This document shows positions 1-6,722 of a stretch of 64,000 nt of DNA, piece after piece (the first letter of the stretch is position 1; every line of letters starts with the position of its first letter). The translations under genes were made by a program, and so were the position numbers. The notes under the pieces are model-generated. The model saw only the letters and a list, made by a program, of their open reading frames with translations. It had not been told where the DNA came from and searched no databases. Origin of the DNA: Bifidobacterium vespertilionis (lineage in GTDB: Bacteria; Actinomycetota; Actinomycetes; Actinomycetales; Bifidobacteriaceae); NCBI RefSeq assembly GCF_008698145.1, contig NZ_RZNZ01000002.1, positions 113,554 through 177,553 of the forward strand, given 5' to 3'.

Positions 1-2
1 CG

Positions 3-44
3 TTGGATGCGCTGGTGAGGGGTGAGGCGACCGTGGATGTGTGA
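3..44 (+). CDS. Possible C-terminal tail of a gene cut by the window edge
   Basis: One frame stays open from the window edge to a TGA at 42-44 and reads LDALVRGEATVDV, which has protein-like composition. The other two frames stop sooner. Too short to assign a family; it may be chance. Confidence 0.3.
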   Translation: MDALVRGEATVDV

Positions 45-83
45 ATGAATGGCTCACCGCTCAGGGTGACATGGTCCTGTTCC

Positions 84-345
84 GTCATCCTGAGCGCAGC
101 GAAGGATCCTTCGTCATTTCGCACAGGGGCATGGTGCAAGAGATTAAGGATCCTTCGACTCCGCTGCGCTGCGCTCAGGATGACGCAAAGCAATCACGCC
201 GTCATCCTGAGCACTGAGCCGTGAAGCGGACAGCCCAGTGGGCTGTCCGTAGGCGAAGGGAGCCGCCGCCAAGGCGGCGACGGTCCGGCCAAGCCGGACA
301 CCGTCAGGGCGTAGTCGAAGGATCCTTCGCTTCGCTCAGGACGAC
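84..345. repeat. Two tandem copies of the dispersed GTCATCCTGAGC palindromic repeat
   Basis: Copy one (84-184) starts GTCATCCTGAGCG and ends with the complementary CGCTCAGGATGAC, with AAGGATCCTT near the middle of each arm. Copy two (201-345) has the same ends but carries nested GC-rich hairpins: GGACAGCCC/GGGCTGTCC, GCCGCC.AAGGCGGC and GTCCGGC/GCCGGAC. The same family recurs at about 26.5, 27.0, 27.8, 28.9, 45.0, 52.6, 53.2 and 59.3 kb. It is non-coding, and no transposase gene is associated with it here. This fills the gene-free start of the window. Confidence 0.85.
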
Positions 346-363
346 AGAGCGACCACGTTCCGG

Positions 364-702
364 CTACAGATCCTGCGCGCGCATGCGATCGAGTTCGTGG
401 CGCACATTGAGGCGCTCGCGCTGGTGCAGGTAGATGCCCGCGAACGCCGCGGCGGGTATGTTGAAGATCAGGAACGTGGCGACGGTCGCGGTGATCGCTG
501 GCCATGGGCCTCCGGAGGCGTCCAGGGTGATCGCCGGTCCCGCGGCCGCGAAGATGGCGAACAGCAGCGAGATGGCGGGCAGGACCAGTCCGGGCCATCG
601 GTCGTGCGCCCGTGACAGGCGGAATTGCAATGCGATCAGTCCGGCGAGGATCAGCAGCAGGATGGCGATCGTGGCGAGGATGGCGGGGGTGTCGAGTCGC
701 AT
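364..702 (-). CDS. Small two- to three-helix membrane protein, unknown function
   Basis: Encodes 112 residues. An N-terminal hydrophobic helix (about residues 9-28) is followed by hydrophobic segments at about 40-58 and 66-90 and a charged tail with LHQRERLNVRHELDRMRAQ. The start is preceded by TAAGGAGCACGCC-ATG, and the Shine-Dalgarno overlaps the stop of the DUF2089-type gene just upstream (stop 713-715), so the two are very probably one operon and translationally coupled. I do not recognise the family. Its pairing with a putative DNA-binding protein suggests a small regulator/membrane-protein module, which is inference only. Confidence 0.75.
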   Translation of the reverse strand: MRLDTPAILATIAILLLILAGLIALQFRLSRAHDRWPGLVLPAISLLFAIFAAAGPAITLDASGGPWPAITATVATFLIFNIPAAAFAGIYLHQRERLNVRHELDRMRAQDL

Positions 703-712
703 GGCGTGCTCC

Positions 713-1039
713 TTAGGATTGCGGTGTTTGCGCGGGTGCGGGCGGTTGGGCGTGTTGGCGCCGGTATGCGTCGATGAGCATGCGCGCGGTGTCGAGGCTG
801 AGCTTGTCGTCCACGGCGAGGCGCTTGATGAGGTCGATGTAGGGATCGTCCCCGGTCTGGTCGGCGAGGCGGATCTTCTGGATGAGCCGGTCGAGCCGGA
901 GCCGGACGGTGGGGTAGGAGACGCCGTATTCGCAGGCTACCTCCTTCATGGATCCGGAGGCGAGCAGGAAGCGTTTGGCGAAGGCCAGGTCGTCTTCGTC
1001 AAGGCCGGCGATCCAAGCGGGTGGTTCGGTTGGGGACAT
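713..1039 (-). CDS. DUF2089-like helix-turn-helix protein
   Basis: Encodes 108 residues from the ATG at 1039, chosen because AAGGAGG lies 6 nt upstream; an ATG at 1084 has no such site. The segment DLAFAKRFLLASGSMKEVACEYGVSYPTV resembles the helix-turn-helix of DUF2089 proteins (phage-lambda-repressor-like fold, sigma-like recognition helix). The C-terminus is Pro/Ala/Gln rich. It heads a two-gene operon with the small membrane protein downstream. Likely a cytoplasmic DNA-binding regulator; the target is unknown. The upstream region at 1040-1336 is strongly AT-rich and should hold its promoter. Confidence 0.75.
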   Translation of the reverse strand: MSPTEPPAWIAGLDEDDLAFAKRFLLASGSMKEVACEYGVSYPTVRLRLDRLIQKIRLADQTGDDPYIDLIKRLAVDDKLSLDTARMLIDAYRRQHAQPPAPAQTPQS

Positions 1040-1336
1040 GGGCTGCCTCCTTGCATCAGTGCGTTTCTTCATGTGCGTCTTCATTGGCTAAGTTGAATAA
1101 TATTAAATATATCATAAATAAAATTAAAGTCAAAAGACAAGAATGATTGAATAATCGTAAGAATCGCCTGTATCGCCGGAGGAAGGTGAACTTTGCGTTA
1201 TCCGGTGGTGAGTTCTTGGTTTACTGCCCGGCATGCCGCCTGTCACTGCGGTACAACAGAAATTGCTGAAAATGCGAATGATATCCATTAGGAAAATCAG
1301 ACGCATCCGTGACCATACCTCAGCAAGGAGTGGAAC
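1040..1336. promoter_or_regulatory. AT-rich divergent promoter region
   Basis: This 297-bp gap separates the divergent DUF2089-type gene and the PAP2 phosphatase. Bases about 1085-1165 are markedly AT-rich for this genome (runs such as AATAATATTAAATATATC), which fits a strong or regulated promoter zone. No single -35/-10 pair is convincing and no gene is seen. Confidence 0.4.
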
Positions 1337-3196
1337 ATGATGAAGCAGAACAAGAGGAAGTCCACGGCGCTCACGGGCGCGGTGGCCGGCGTCGCCGCCC
1401 TGGCGATGCTCGTGAGCGGTGGTTCGGTTGCGAACGCCGCCGAAACCAAGTACCCCTCCGACGCCGCGCAGCCCGATCTGGTCAAGCTGCTGGCCGACTA
1501 CGAGAACTACTACAAGCCCGCCAACACCTACGACAAGAACGATCCGTCCAAGCCGTTCGGCAAGGGCGAGGTCAAGGACGCCGCCACGCTCAAGAACGAC
1601 GACGACATGACGCTGGCCATCAACCAGGCCGCCGCCAAGGCCGACGCCGATGGCGATGGCGTGAAGACCGCCACCACCCAGCAGCGCCGCGCCCTGATCG
1701 ACGCCGACTACAAGATGGCCGAGACCCTGCCTGACTCCCTGGGTCCGGTCCTGAGTCAGTACTTCACCGAGGGCCTTGAGAACGGCTCCCTGCCTCGCAC
1801 CAAGTCGCTGCTTGTAGAGGACCATCAGGCCGGCGGCTACGCCTACGCGCTCATGTCCGACTACCTGAGCACCGGCACCGCCAAGGTCACCTTCAACCAC
1901 ACCCGCCCGCTGTACGACCGCACCGACGGCGGCTACGTGGCGGCCGGCCTTGAGAAGACCGTCCCGATCACCCACGTGCCCGACTACACCGACGCTCAGG
2001 GCACCACCCACAAGGCCGGCTACGACGAGTTTGCCACCTCCGGCTCCTTCCCGTCCGGCCACACCACCTACGCCTACTCCGGCGGCATCGCCCTCGCCAC
2101 GCTGTTCCCGCAGCTGGCCCCCGAAATCGTGACCCGCGCCTCCGAGGCCGGCAACAACCGCATCGTGCTCGGCGTCCACTACCCGCTGGACATCATGGGC
2201 GGCCGCATCGACGGCGAAGTCTCCAACGCGACCCGCTGGTCCGATGAGCAGTTCCGCAACGAGCAGATCCTGCCCGCCTTCGACGAGCTGCAGTCCTACA
2301 TGGCCGGCAAGTGCGTCGCCGACGGCCACGCCACCAAGCAGGCCACCGATGTCGCCACCGTTCAGGACTGCGTGAACAACCTGGGCGCCAACGACACCAA
2401 GGGCTACACGAACAGCTTCGTCGACCCGGTCTCCAAGCTGGCCGTCACCGACCGCAAGTCCGCGATCGAGGTCTTCACCAACCGCATGACCTACAACTTC
2501 AAGCAGACCGGCAAGGCCGGCCAGGCCCCGGTCGTCCCGGATGAGGCCGCCAACCTGCTGATCACCGCCTTCCCGACCCTGAGCGCCGACCAGCGCAAGC
2601 AGGTCCTGGCCGCCACCGAGATCGACTCCGGCTACCCGCTGGACGCCTCCTCCGAGGGCTACCAGCGTCTCAACCTCGCTGCCGCCTACAGCGCCAAGGT
2701 GACCGTTGACGCCAAGGGCAACGTCACCAAGGTTGAGCCCGGCCAGAAGGAAGCCTCCGTGGTCTACGCCGCCGAGCAGCCGGTTCCGGTCTACCGCCTG
2801 TACAACCCGTTCATGGCCGCCGGCGCCCACCTCTACACCACCGACGAGTCCGAGTACGCCTCCCTGCAGACCAAGGGTTGGAAGGCCGAGGGCATCGCCT
2901 TCTACGGCACCGCCGACAAGACCAGCACCCCGGTCTACCGCCTGTACAACCCGTACAACGGCTCGCACCACTACACCGTGGACGTGAACGAGTACAACGG
3001 CCTCAAGACCTCTGGCTGGAACGACGAGGGCATCGCCTGGTACGTGCCCACCTACGCCGCCTCCGACGTGTACCGCGCCTACAACCCGTTCACCGGCGAG
3101 CACCTGTTCACCACCAGCAAGGCCGAGATCGAGAACGTCAAGGCCAATGGCTGGAACGACGAGGGCGTGGCCTTCAAGGCCGTGCGCAACGACTGA
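1337..3196 (+). CDS. Secreted PAP2-type acid phosphatase with C-terminal YRLYNP repeats
   Basis: Encodes 619 residues; AAGGAG lies 6 nt before the ATG. A Sec signal peptide is clear: basic MMKQNKRK, a hydrophobic stretch, and a cleavage site near ANA-AE (about residues 33-36). The PAP2 phosphatase signature is complete: KX6RP beginning at K183 (KVTFNHTRP), PSGH at about 239-242, and RX5HX3D with R275, H281 and D285. This matches class A non-specific acid phosphatases (PhoN-like), which hydrolyse phosphomonoesters outside the cell. From about residue 484 there are three repeats of about 45 residues (YRLYNP...H.YT...E...L...GW..EGIAF), like the DUF5648 repeat found in secreted proteins of Gram-positive bacteria. 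No LPXTG motif or lipobox is visible, so it is released or held non-covalently. Function is inferred from motifs. Confidence 0.88.
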   Translation: MMKQNKRKSTALTGAVAGVAALAMLVSGGSVANAAETKYPSDAAQPDLVKLLADYENYYKPANTYDKNDPSKPFGKGEVKDAATLKNDDDMTLAINQAAAKADADGDGVKTATTQQRRALIDADYKMAETLPDSLGPVLSQYFTEGLENGSLPRTKSLLVEDHQAGGYAYALMSDYLSTGTAKVTFNHTRPLYDRTDGGYVAAGLEKTVPITHVPDYTDAQGTTHKAGYDEFATSGSFPSGHTTYAYSGGIALATLFPQLAPEIVTRASEAGNNRIVLGVHYPLDIMGGRIDGEVSNATRWSDEQFRNEQILPAFDELQSYMAGKCVADGHATKQATDVATVQDCVNNLGANDTKGYTNSFVDPVSKLAVTDRKSAIEVFTNRMTYNFKQTGKAGQAPVVPDEAANLLITAFPTLSADQRKQVLAATEIDSGYPLDASSEGYQRLNLAAAYSAKVTVDAKGNVTKVEPGQKEASVVYAAEQPVPVYRLYNPFMAAGAHLYTTDESEYASLQTKGWKAEGIAFYGTADKTSTPVYRLYNPYNGSHHYTVDVNEYNGLKTSGWNDEGIAWYVPTYAASDVYRAYNPFTGEHLFTTSKAEIENVKANGWNDEGVAFKAVRND

Positions 3197-3205
3197 TGGC
3201 AGCCG

Positions 3206-3224
3206 GGGCTCTATTCCAGAGCCC
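3206..3224 (+). terminator. Hairpin after the phosphatase gene
   Basis: GGGCTCT (3206-3212) pairs with AGAGCCC (3218-3224) around a 5-nt loop, 9 nt after the stop codon. There is no strong T-run, so its function as an intrinsic terminator is only likely. Confidence 0.5.
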
Positions 3225-3270
3225 TGAGCTGACCTGACTGGCTTCCTTTCCCTTTCGGCTTGCGGGCCGC

Positions 3271-3852
3271 TCAGTCCTGTGGGGTTTCCTGTGAGGAATC
3301 CCATGGCGATTGGGCGGCCCGCAGGTTTTCCTCGCGTTGCGCCGCGAGACGGACAGCCGCTCGACGGCGGCGGAAGCGGACGATCAGGGCGATCGAATAG
3401 GGAAGGATGAACACTATCCCCAAGATGCTCCCGATGATGGCGAAGCCAAGCCAGGAGTTGTCGCCGATGATGATGTATTCGCTGGGGTTGCTCGGGTTGT
3501 AGCGGATCGCGATTTCGTCGCCGACCTGGTATTTGCCCTCGGTGGAGGTGCTGACGGCGCCGGGTTTGGTGTACTCCAAACCACCGTCGGCCGTGTATTG
3601 GATCGTCGCTGTCCAAGTGTCGCTGTCATCCTCGTCGACTGCGGGTTCGTATCGCACATCCACGATTCGCGCGGAGGATGGCTGGGTGCAGACCTGACTC
3701 AGGTGCCAGTGTTGATAGCCCGCGTATCCCGAACCTAGAAGTATGAACAGACCTACTACAAAGAAAATCCGGAGTATGGTGGAGGGCGATATGCCGCTGT
3801 CTCCATTCCCCGCGGAGGCTATGGTCAACTCCGATTCATACGATGATGACAT
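3271..3852 (-). CDS. DUF3592-like membrane protein
   Basis: Encodes 193 residues from the ATG at 3852 (AAGGACGGGG upstream). There is a polar N-terminus, a first membrane helix at about 33-52 (LRIFFVVGLFILLGSGYAGY), and an extracytoplasmic domain with TATIQYTADG...GDEIAIRYNPSNPSEY, the hallmark pattern of DUF3592 proteins. A second membrane helix follows at about 133-158, then a basic cytoplasmic tail. Such proteins are usually stand-alone and of unknown function. It converges with the phosphatase gene and shares the 3197-3270 gap with it. Confidence 0.75.
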   Translation of the reverse strand: MSSSYESELTIASAGNGDSGISPSTILRIFFVVGLFILLGSGYAGYQHWHLSQVCTQPSSARIVDVRYEPAVDEDDSDTWTATIQYTADGGLEYTKPGAVSTSTEGKYQVGDEIAIRYNPSNPSEYIIIGDNSWLGFAIIGSILGIVFILPYSIALIVRFRRRRAAVRLAAQREENLRAAQSPWDSSQETPQD

Positions 3853-3975
3853 GGGACCCCGTCCTTGTCGATGGGCGCGTCCCCTGTGGCGCGATCCCCT
3901 TACCCACATTGTAGGGCGGTCCGCAGGATGATCACAATGCGAGACGGGCCGACACGCCGGTGCGGACGCGGGTGG

Positions 3976-3981
3976 TATGGT
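3976..3981 (+). promoter_or_regulatory. Candidate -10 box for the Cys leader ORF
   Basis: TATGGT lies 6 nt before the ATG of the leader ORF, which would place the transcription start on or next to that ATG, giving a leaderless transcript. No clear -35 box is visible. Confidence 0.4.
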
Positions 3982-3987
3982 GAAGTT

Positions 3988-4020
3988 ATGACTTATCTCA
4001 TGTGTTGCTGTTGTCGCTGA
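3988..4020 (+). CDS. Cysteine-rich leader peptide upstream of the transsulfuration operon
   Basis: The ten-codon ORF reads MTYLMCCCCR and stops with TGA. Four consecutive Cys codons (TGT TGC TGT TGT, 4003-4014) in a ten-residue peptide are very unlikely by chance. It lies 333 nt ahead of the cystathionine beta-synthase start on the same strand. The Cys codons form the left arm of a stable hairpin (4010-4049), so ribosome stalling when Cys-tRNA is scarce would change the RNA fold. This matches the logic of amino-acid attenuators and the cysteine-rich uORFs known in actinobacteria. The function is inferred; the ORF and its codons are seen directly. Confidence 0.7.
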   Translation: MTYLMCCCCR

Positions 4021-4064
4021 CCGACGCCTTCGGGCGAGCGGTTGACAACGCATAACTTGAGATA
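4010..4064 (+). promoter_or_regulatory. Attenuator-like hairpin overlapping the Cys leader
   Basis: GTTGTC (4010-4015) pairs with GACAAC (4044-4049), ACCG (4020-4023) with CGGT (4039-4042), and CGCC with GGCG around a UUCG tetraloop (4025-4036). Two outer pairings compete because their right arms overlap: AAGTTATG (3983-3990) with CATAACTT (4051-4058), and TATCTCA (3994-4000) with TGAGATA (4058-4064). No long T-run follows, so control may be Rho-dependent or translational rather than by an intrinsic terminator. Confidence 0.55.
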
Positions 4065-4153
4065 GGGTTCCTTTCCGCCGGCATCACGGCTTCACTCGTA
4101 GTATCACAGCCCGGCAATTTCGATCATCACAATCTATCGGAACATGAGTGTAT

Positions 4154-4183
4154 GTGCGTATGCATTCGCATTTGAATACGCAC
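4154..4183. promoter_or_regulatory. Inverted repeat upstream of cbs, candidate operator
   Basis: GTGCGTAT (4154-4161) and ATACGCAC (4176-4183) form perfect 8-bp arms around 14 nt, 170 nt before the cbs start. It could be a regulator site or an mRNA hairpin in the leader. Apart from this site and the Cys leader structure, I see nothing else in the 3853-4352 gap. Confidence 0.4.
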
Positions 4184-4352
4184 TTCAGCGCCCATCATCC
4201 ATACCCTTCCAGGGAATCCCGTTTCACAGCTGCACGGCAACCGGTTCGCCTTCCGCTCTCTGCAATCCCCTTCGCAATCCCAATCAATCGAACCGATCCG
4301 ATCGAATCACCACAGGAAACCAGCCAATCCACAGCAAAGGAAACGAGACATC

Positions 4353-5369
4353 ATGACCATCCACAACTCCGTCGCGGACCTCATCGGCAACACCCCGCTC
4401 GTCAGGCTCAACCACGTCACCGCGGGCGTGAGGGCCACCATCGCCGTCAAGATCGAATACCTCAACCCCGGCGGATCGTCCAAGGACCGCATCGCCGAGC
4501 GCATCATCGACGCGGCCGAGCGCTCCGGGCAATTGAAGCCCGGCGGCGTGATCGTGGAGCCCACCAGCGGCAACACCGGCGTGGGCCTGGCGCTCGTGGC
4601 CCAGCAGCGCGGCTACCGCACCATCTTCACGCTGCCGGACAAGGTCTCCGAGTCCAAGCGCGCGGTCCTGAGGGCCTACGGCGCCGAGGTGGTGGTCACC
4701 CCCACCGACGCCGGCCCCGGCGACCCGCGCTCCTACTACGACGTCTCCGACCGCCTTGCCGCCGAGATCCCCGGCGCGTTCAAGCCCAACCAGTACGACA
4801 ATCCGAACGGCCCTCTGAGCCACTACTACACCACCGGCCCCGAGGTCTGGGAGGCCACCGACCACAAGGTCACGCACTTCGTGGCCGGCATCGGCACCGG
4901 CGGCACGATCTCCGGCACCGGCAAGTACCTCAAGGAGGCGTCCGACGGGGCCGTCAAGGTGATCGGCGCCGATCCGGAGGGTTCCATCTACTCCGCGCTC
5001 AGCGAACAGGACGTCCACCAGTACAAGATCGAGGGCGTGGGGGAGGACTTCTACCCCAAGGCGTTCGACCGCAACATCACCGACGCGATCGTCAAGGTGA
5101 ACGACGCCGAGGCCTTCGAGATGACCCGGCGCCTGGCCGGCGAGGAGGGTCTGCTGGTGGGCGGATCGTCCGGCATGGCCGTGGCCGCCGCGCTCAAGTA
5201 CGCCCGCCTGTACAACCTGGACGAGGACCAGCTCGTGGTGCTGCTGCTGCCCGATTCCGGCCGCGGCTACCTCGAGAAGATCTTCGACGACGACTGGATG
5301 CGCGCCAACGGCTTCGGCGAGGTGGTGGAGCGCACCTCCAGGCCGTCGCTCGTGGCGCAGTACCTCTGA
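4353..5369 (+). CDS. cbs: Cystathionine beta-synthase without Bateman domains
   Basis: Encodes 338 residues of fold-type II PLP enzyme. The PLP lysine is K44 in GGSSKDR; the substrate loop PTSGNTG and phosphate-binding GTGGTISGTG are intact. Features such as ADPEGS, GEDFYP and LLPDSGRGYLEKIFDDDWM favour cystathionine beta-synthase (homocysteine + serine to cystathionine) over cysteine synthase. The regulatory tandem CBS (Bateman) domains of longer actinobacterial homologues (about 460 aa) are absent, so the enzyme should not respond to S-adenosylmethionine through them. AAAGGA precedes the ATG. Followed after 97 nt by cystathionine gamma-synthase. The upstream Cys leader suggests cysteine-responsive expression. 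O-acetylserine sulfhydrylase activity cannot be excluded from sequence. Confidence 0.85.
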   Translation: MTIHNSVADLIGNTPLVRLNHVTAGVRATIAVKIEYLNPGGSSKDRIAERIIDAAERSGQLKPGGVIVEPTSGNTGVGLALVAQQRGYRTIFTLPDKVSESKRAVLRAYGAEVVVTPTDAGPGDPRSYYDVSDRLAAEIPGAFKPNQYDNPNGPLSHYYTTGPEVWEATDHKVTHFVAGIGTGGTISGTGKYLKEASDGAVKVIGADPEGSIYSALSEQDVHQYKIEGVGEDFYPKAFDRNITDAIVKVNDAEAFEMTRRLAGEEGLLVGGSSGMAVAAALKYARLYNLDEDQLVVLLLPDSGRGYLEKIFDDDWMRANGFGEVVERTSRPSLVAQYL

Positions 5370-5466
5370 GCCGGTTGCCGGATCGCACCGATCGACAGCA
5401 TCCCAATCACACCAATCCGCAAGAACCCCACAAGACCCCCACCAACAACGCAAAGGAACCAACATC

Positions 5467-6654
5467 ATGACCATCTCCACCAACGCCGCAGCCCTCGCCG
5501 CCTCCGCCTCCGCCACCCGCGCCATCCACGCCGGACAGGAGCCCGACCCCACCACCGGCGCCGTCGTCACGCCCATCTACATGACCTCCACCTTCAAGCA
5601 GGACGGCGTGGGCGGCTTGCGCCACGGCTACGACTACAGCCGCTCCATCAACCCCACGCGCAACAGCTTCGACGCGCAGCTCGCCTCCGTGGAGGGTGCC
5701 AAGTACGCGCTGTCCTTCGCCTCCGGACTCGCCGCGATCGACGTGCTGCTGCGCGCCACCGTGAAGCCCGGCGACAACATCCTGCTGGGCAACGACGTGT
5801 ACGGCGGCACCTACCGCCTGCTGTCCAAGGTGTTCGTGCCGTGGGGCGTGGGCCTGGACGTGGTGGACATCACGGACACCGCCGCCGTCTCCGCCGCGCT
5901 TGATGGGAAGGATTACGCGTACATCTGGGTGGAGACCCCCTCCAACCCGCTGCTCAACATCACCGACATCGCCGCCACGGCCGCCGTGGCCCACGCGCAC
6001 GGCACCAAGGTGGTGGTGGACAACACCTTCGCCTCGCCGGTCCTGCAGCACCCGCTGGACGATGGCGCGGATGTGGTGGTCTACTCCACCACCAAGTACA
6101 TCGGCGGTCACTCCGACGTGGTCGGCGGCGCGGTGGTCCTCAACGACGAGGAGGTGCGCGACCAGGTCGCCTTCCTGCAGAATGCGGCCGGCGCGGTGCC
6201 CTCCCCGTTCGACTCCTGGCTGGAGATCCGCGGCCTCAAGACCCTCGACCTGCGCGTCAGGCAGCACAGCCGCAACGCGTTGGAGGTGGCGCAGTGGCTC
6301 GAATCCCTGCCGTCCGAAGTGATCGAGCGCGTGTGGTACCCGGGCCTCGAATCGCATCCGGGCCACGAGATCGCCGCCCGCCAGATGCACGGCGGATTCG
6401 GCGGCATGATCTCCGTTGAGATCGCGGCCGGATTCGAGGCGGCCAAGCGCGTGGCCGGCGCCACGCAGATCTTCACGCTCGCCGAGTCCCTAGGTGGCGT
6501 GGAGTCGCTGATCGAGCACCCGGGCGCGATGACCCACGCCTCCGTGGCCGGTACCACGCTGGAGGTGCCCGCCAACCTGCTGCGCCTGTCCGTGGGCCTT
6601 GAGGACCCGCAGGATCTGATCGCCGACCTGAAGCAGGCGTTCCAGGCGATCTGA
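5467..6654 (+). CDS. metB: Cystathionine gamma-synthase/lyase
   Basis: Encodes 395 residues of the Cys/Met-metabolism PLP family. The PLP lysine is at about K210 in STTKYIGGHSD, with YDYSR and VDNTFASP upstream and a C-terminal GVESLIEHPGAMTH. It probably interconverts cystathionine and homocysteine or cysteine. Sitting directly behind cbs with a similar AAAGGAACC ribosome site, it completes a transsulfuration pair; with a cysteine-sensing leader in front, the pair most plausibly makes cysteine from homocysteine. Synthase versus lyase activity cannot be settled from the sequence. A weak inverted repeat (CCCGGG at 6664-6669 and 6679-6684) follows. Confidence 0.88.
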   Translation: MTISTNAAALAASASATRAIHAGQEPDPTTGAVVTPIYMTSTFKQDGVGGLRHGYDYSRSINPTRNSFDAQLASVEGAKYALSFASGLAAIDVLLRATVKPGDNILLGNDVYGGTYRLLSKVFVPWGVGLDVVDITDTAAVSAALDGKDYAYIWVETPSNPLLNITDIAATAAVAHAHGTKVVVDNTFASPVLQHPLDDGADVVVYSTTKYIGGHSDVVGGAVVLNDEEVRDQVAFLQNAAGAVPSPFDSWLEIRGLKTLDLRVRQHSRNALEVAQWLESLPSEVIERVWYPGLESHPGHEIAARQMHGGFGGMISVEIAAGFEAAKRVAGATQIFTLAESLGGVESLIEHPGAMTHASVAGTTLEVPANLLRLSVGLEDPQDLIADLKQAFQAI

Positions 6655-6709
6655 GTCACGGATCCCGGGAAGCCGGTCCCCGGGAACGCCGCGCGGTCGC
6701 CGCTCACGG

Positions 6710-6715
6710 TACAGT
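6710..6715 (+). promoter_or_regulatory. -10 box of recQ, leaderless type
   Basis: TACAGT is followed after 7 nt by the recQ ATG. The same box and spacing occur at 60849-60854, and a close variant precedes dnaG. Confidence 0.45.
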
Positions 6716-6722
6716 GGAGGCC

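Noticed and set aside
84..345. A CRISPR array, considered for the clustered repeats here and at 26.5-27.2 kb
   Set aside because: Repeats are irregularly spaced, palindromic over their whole length, and without unique spacers of constant size; no cas gene is in the window.
1130..3616. An 828-codon open frame on the minus strand opposite the phosphatase
   Set aside because: It is antisense to a gene with complete motifs, is composed of Gly/Val/His/Leu runs typical of the complement of GC-rich coding DNA, and has no ribosome site.
4144..4356. A 70-codon frame upstream of cbs
   Set aside because: Start without ribosome site, odd composition, and it overlaps the inverted repeat and the cbs ribosome site; more likely untranslated leader.
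4353..5369. Cysteine synthase CysK for the first transsulfuration gene
   Set aside because: The DPEGS and LLPDSGRGYLEKIF blocks and the partner metB fit cystathionine beta-synthase better; side activity remains possible.
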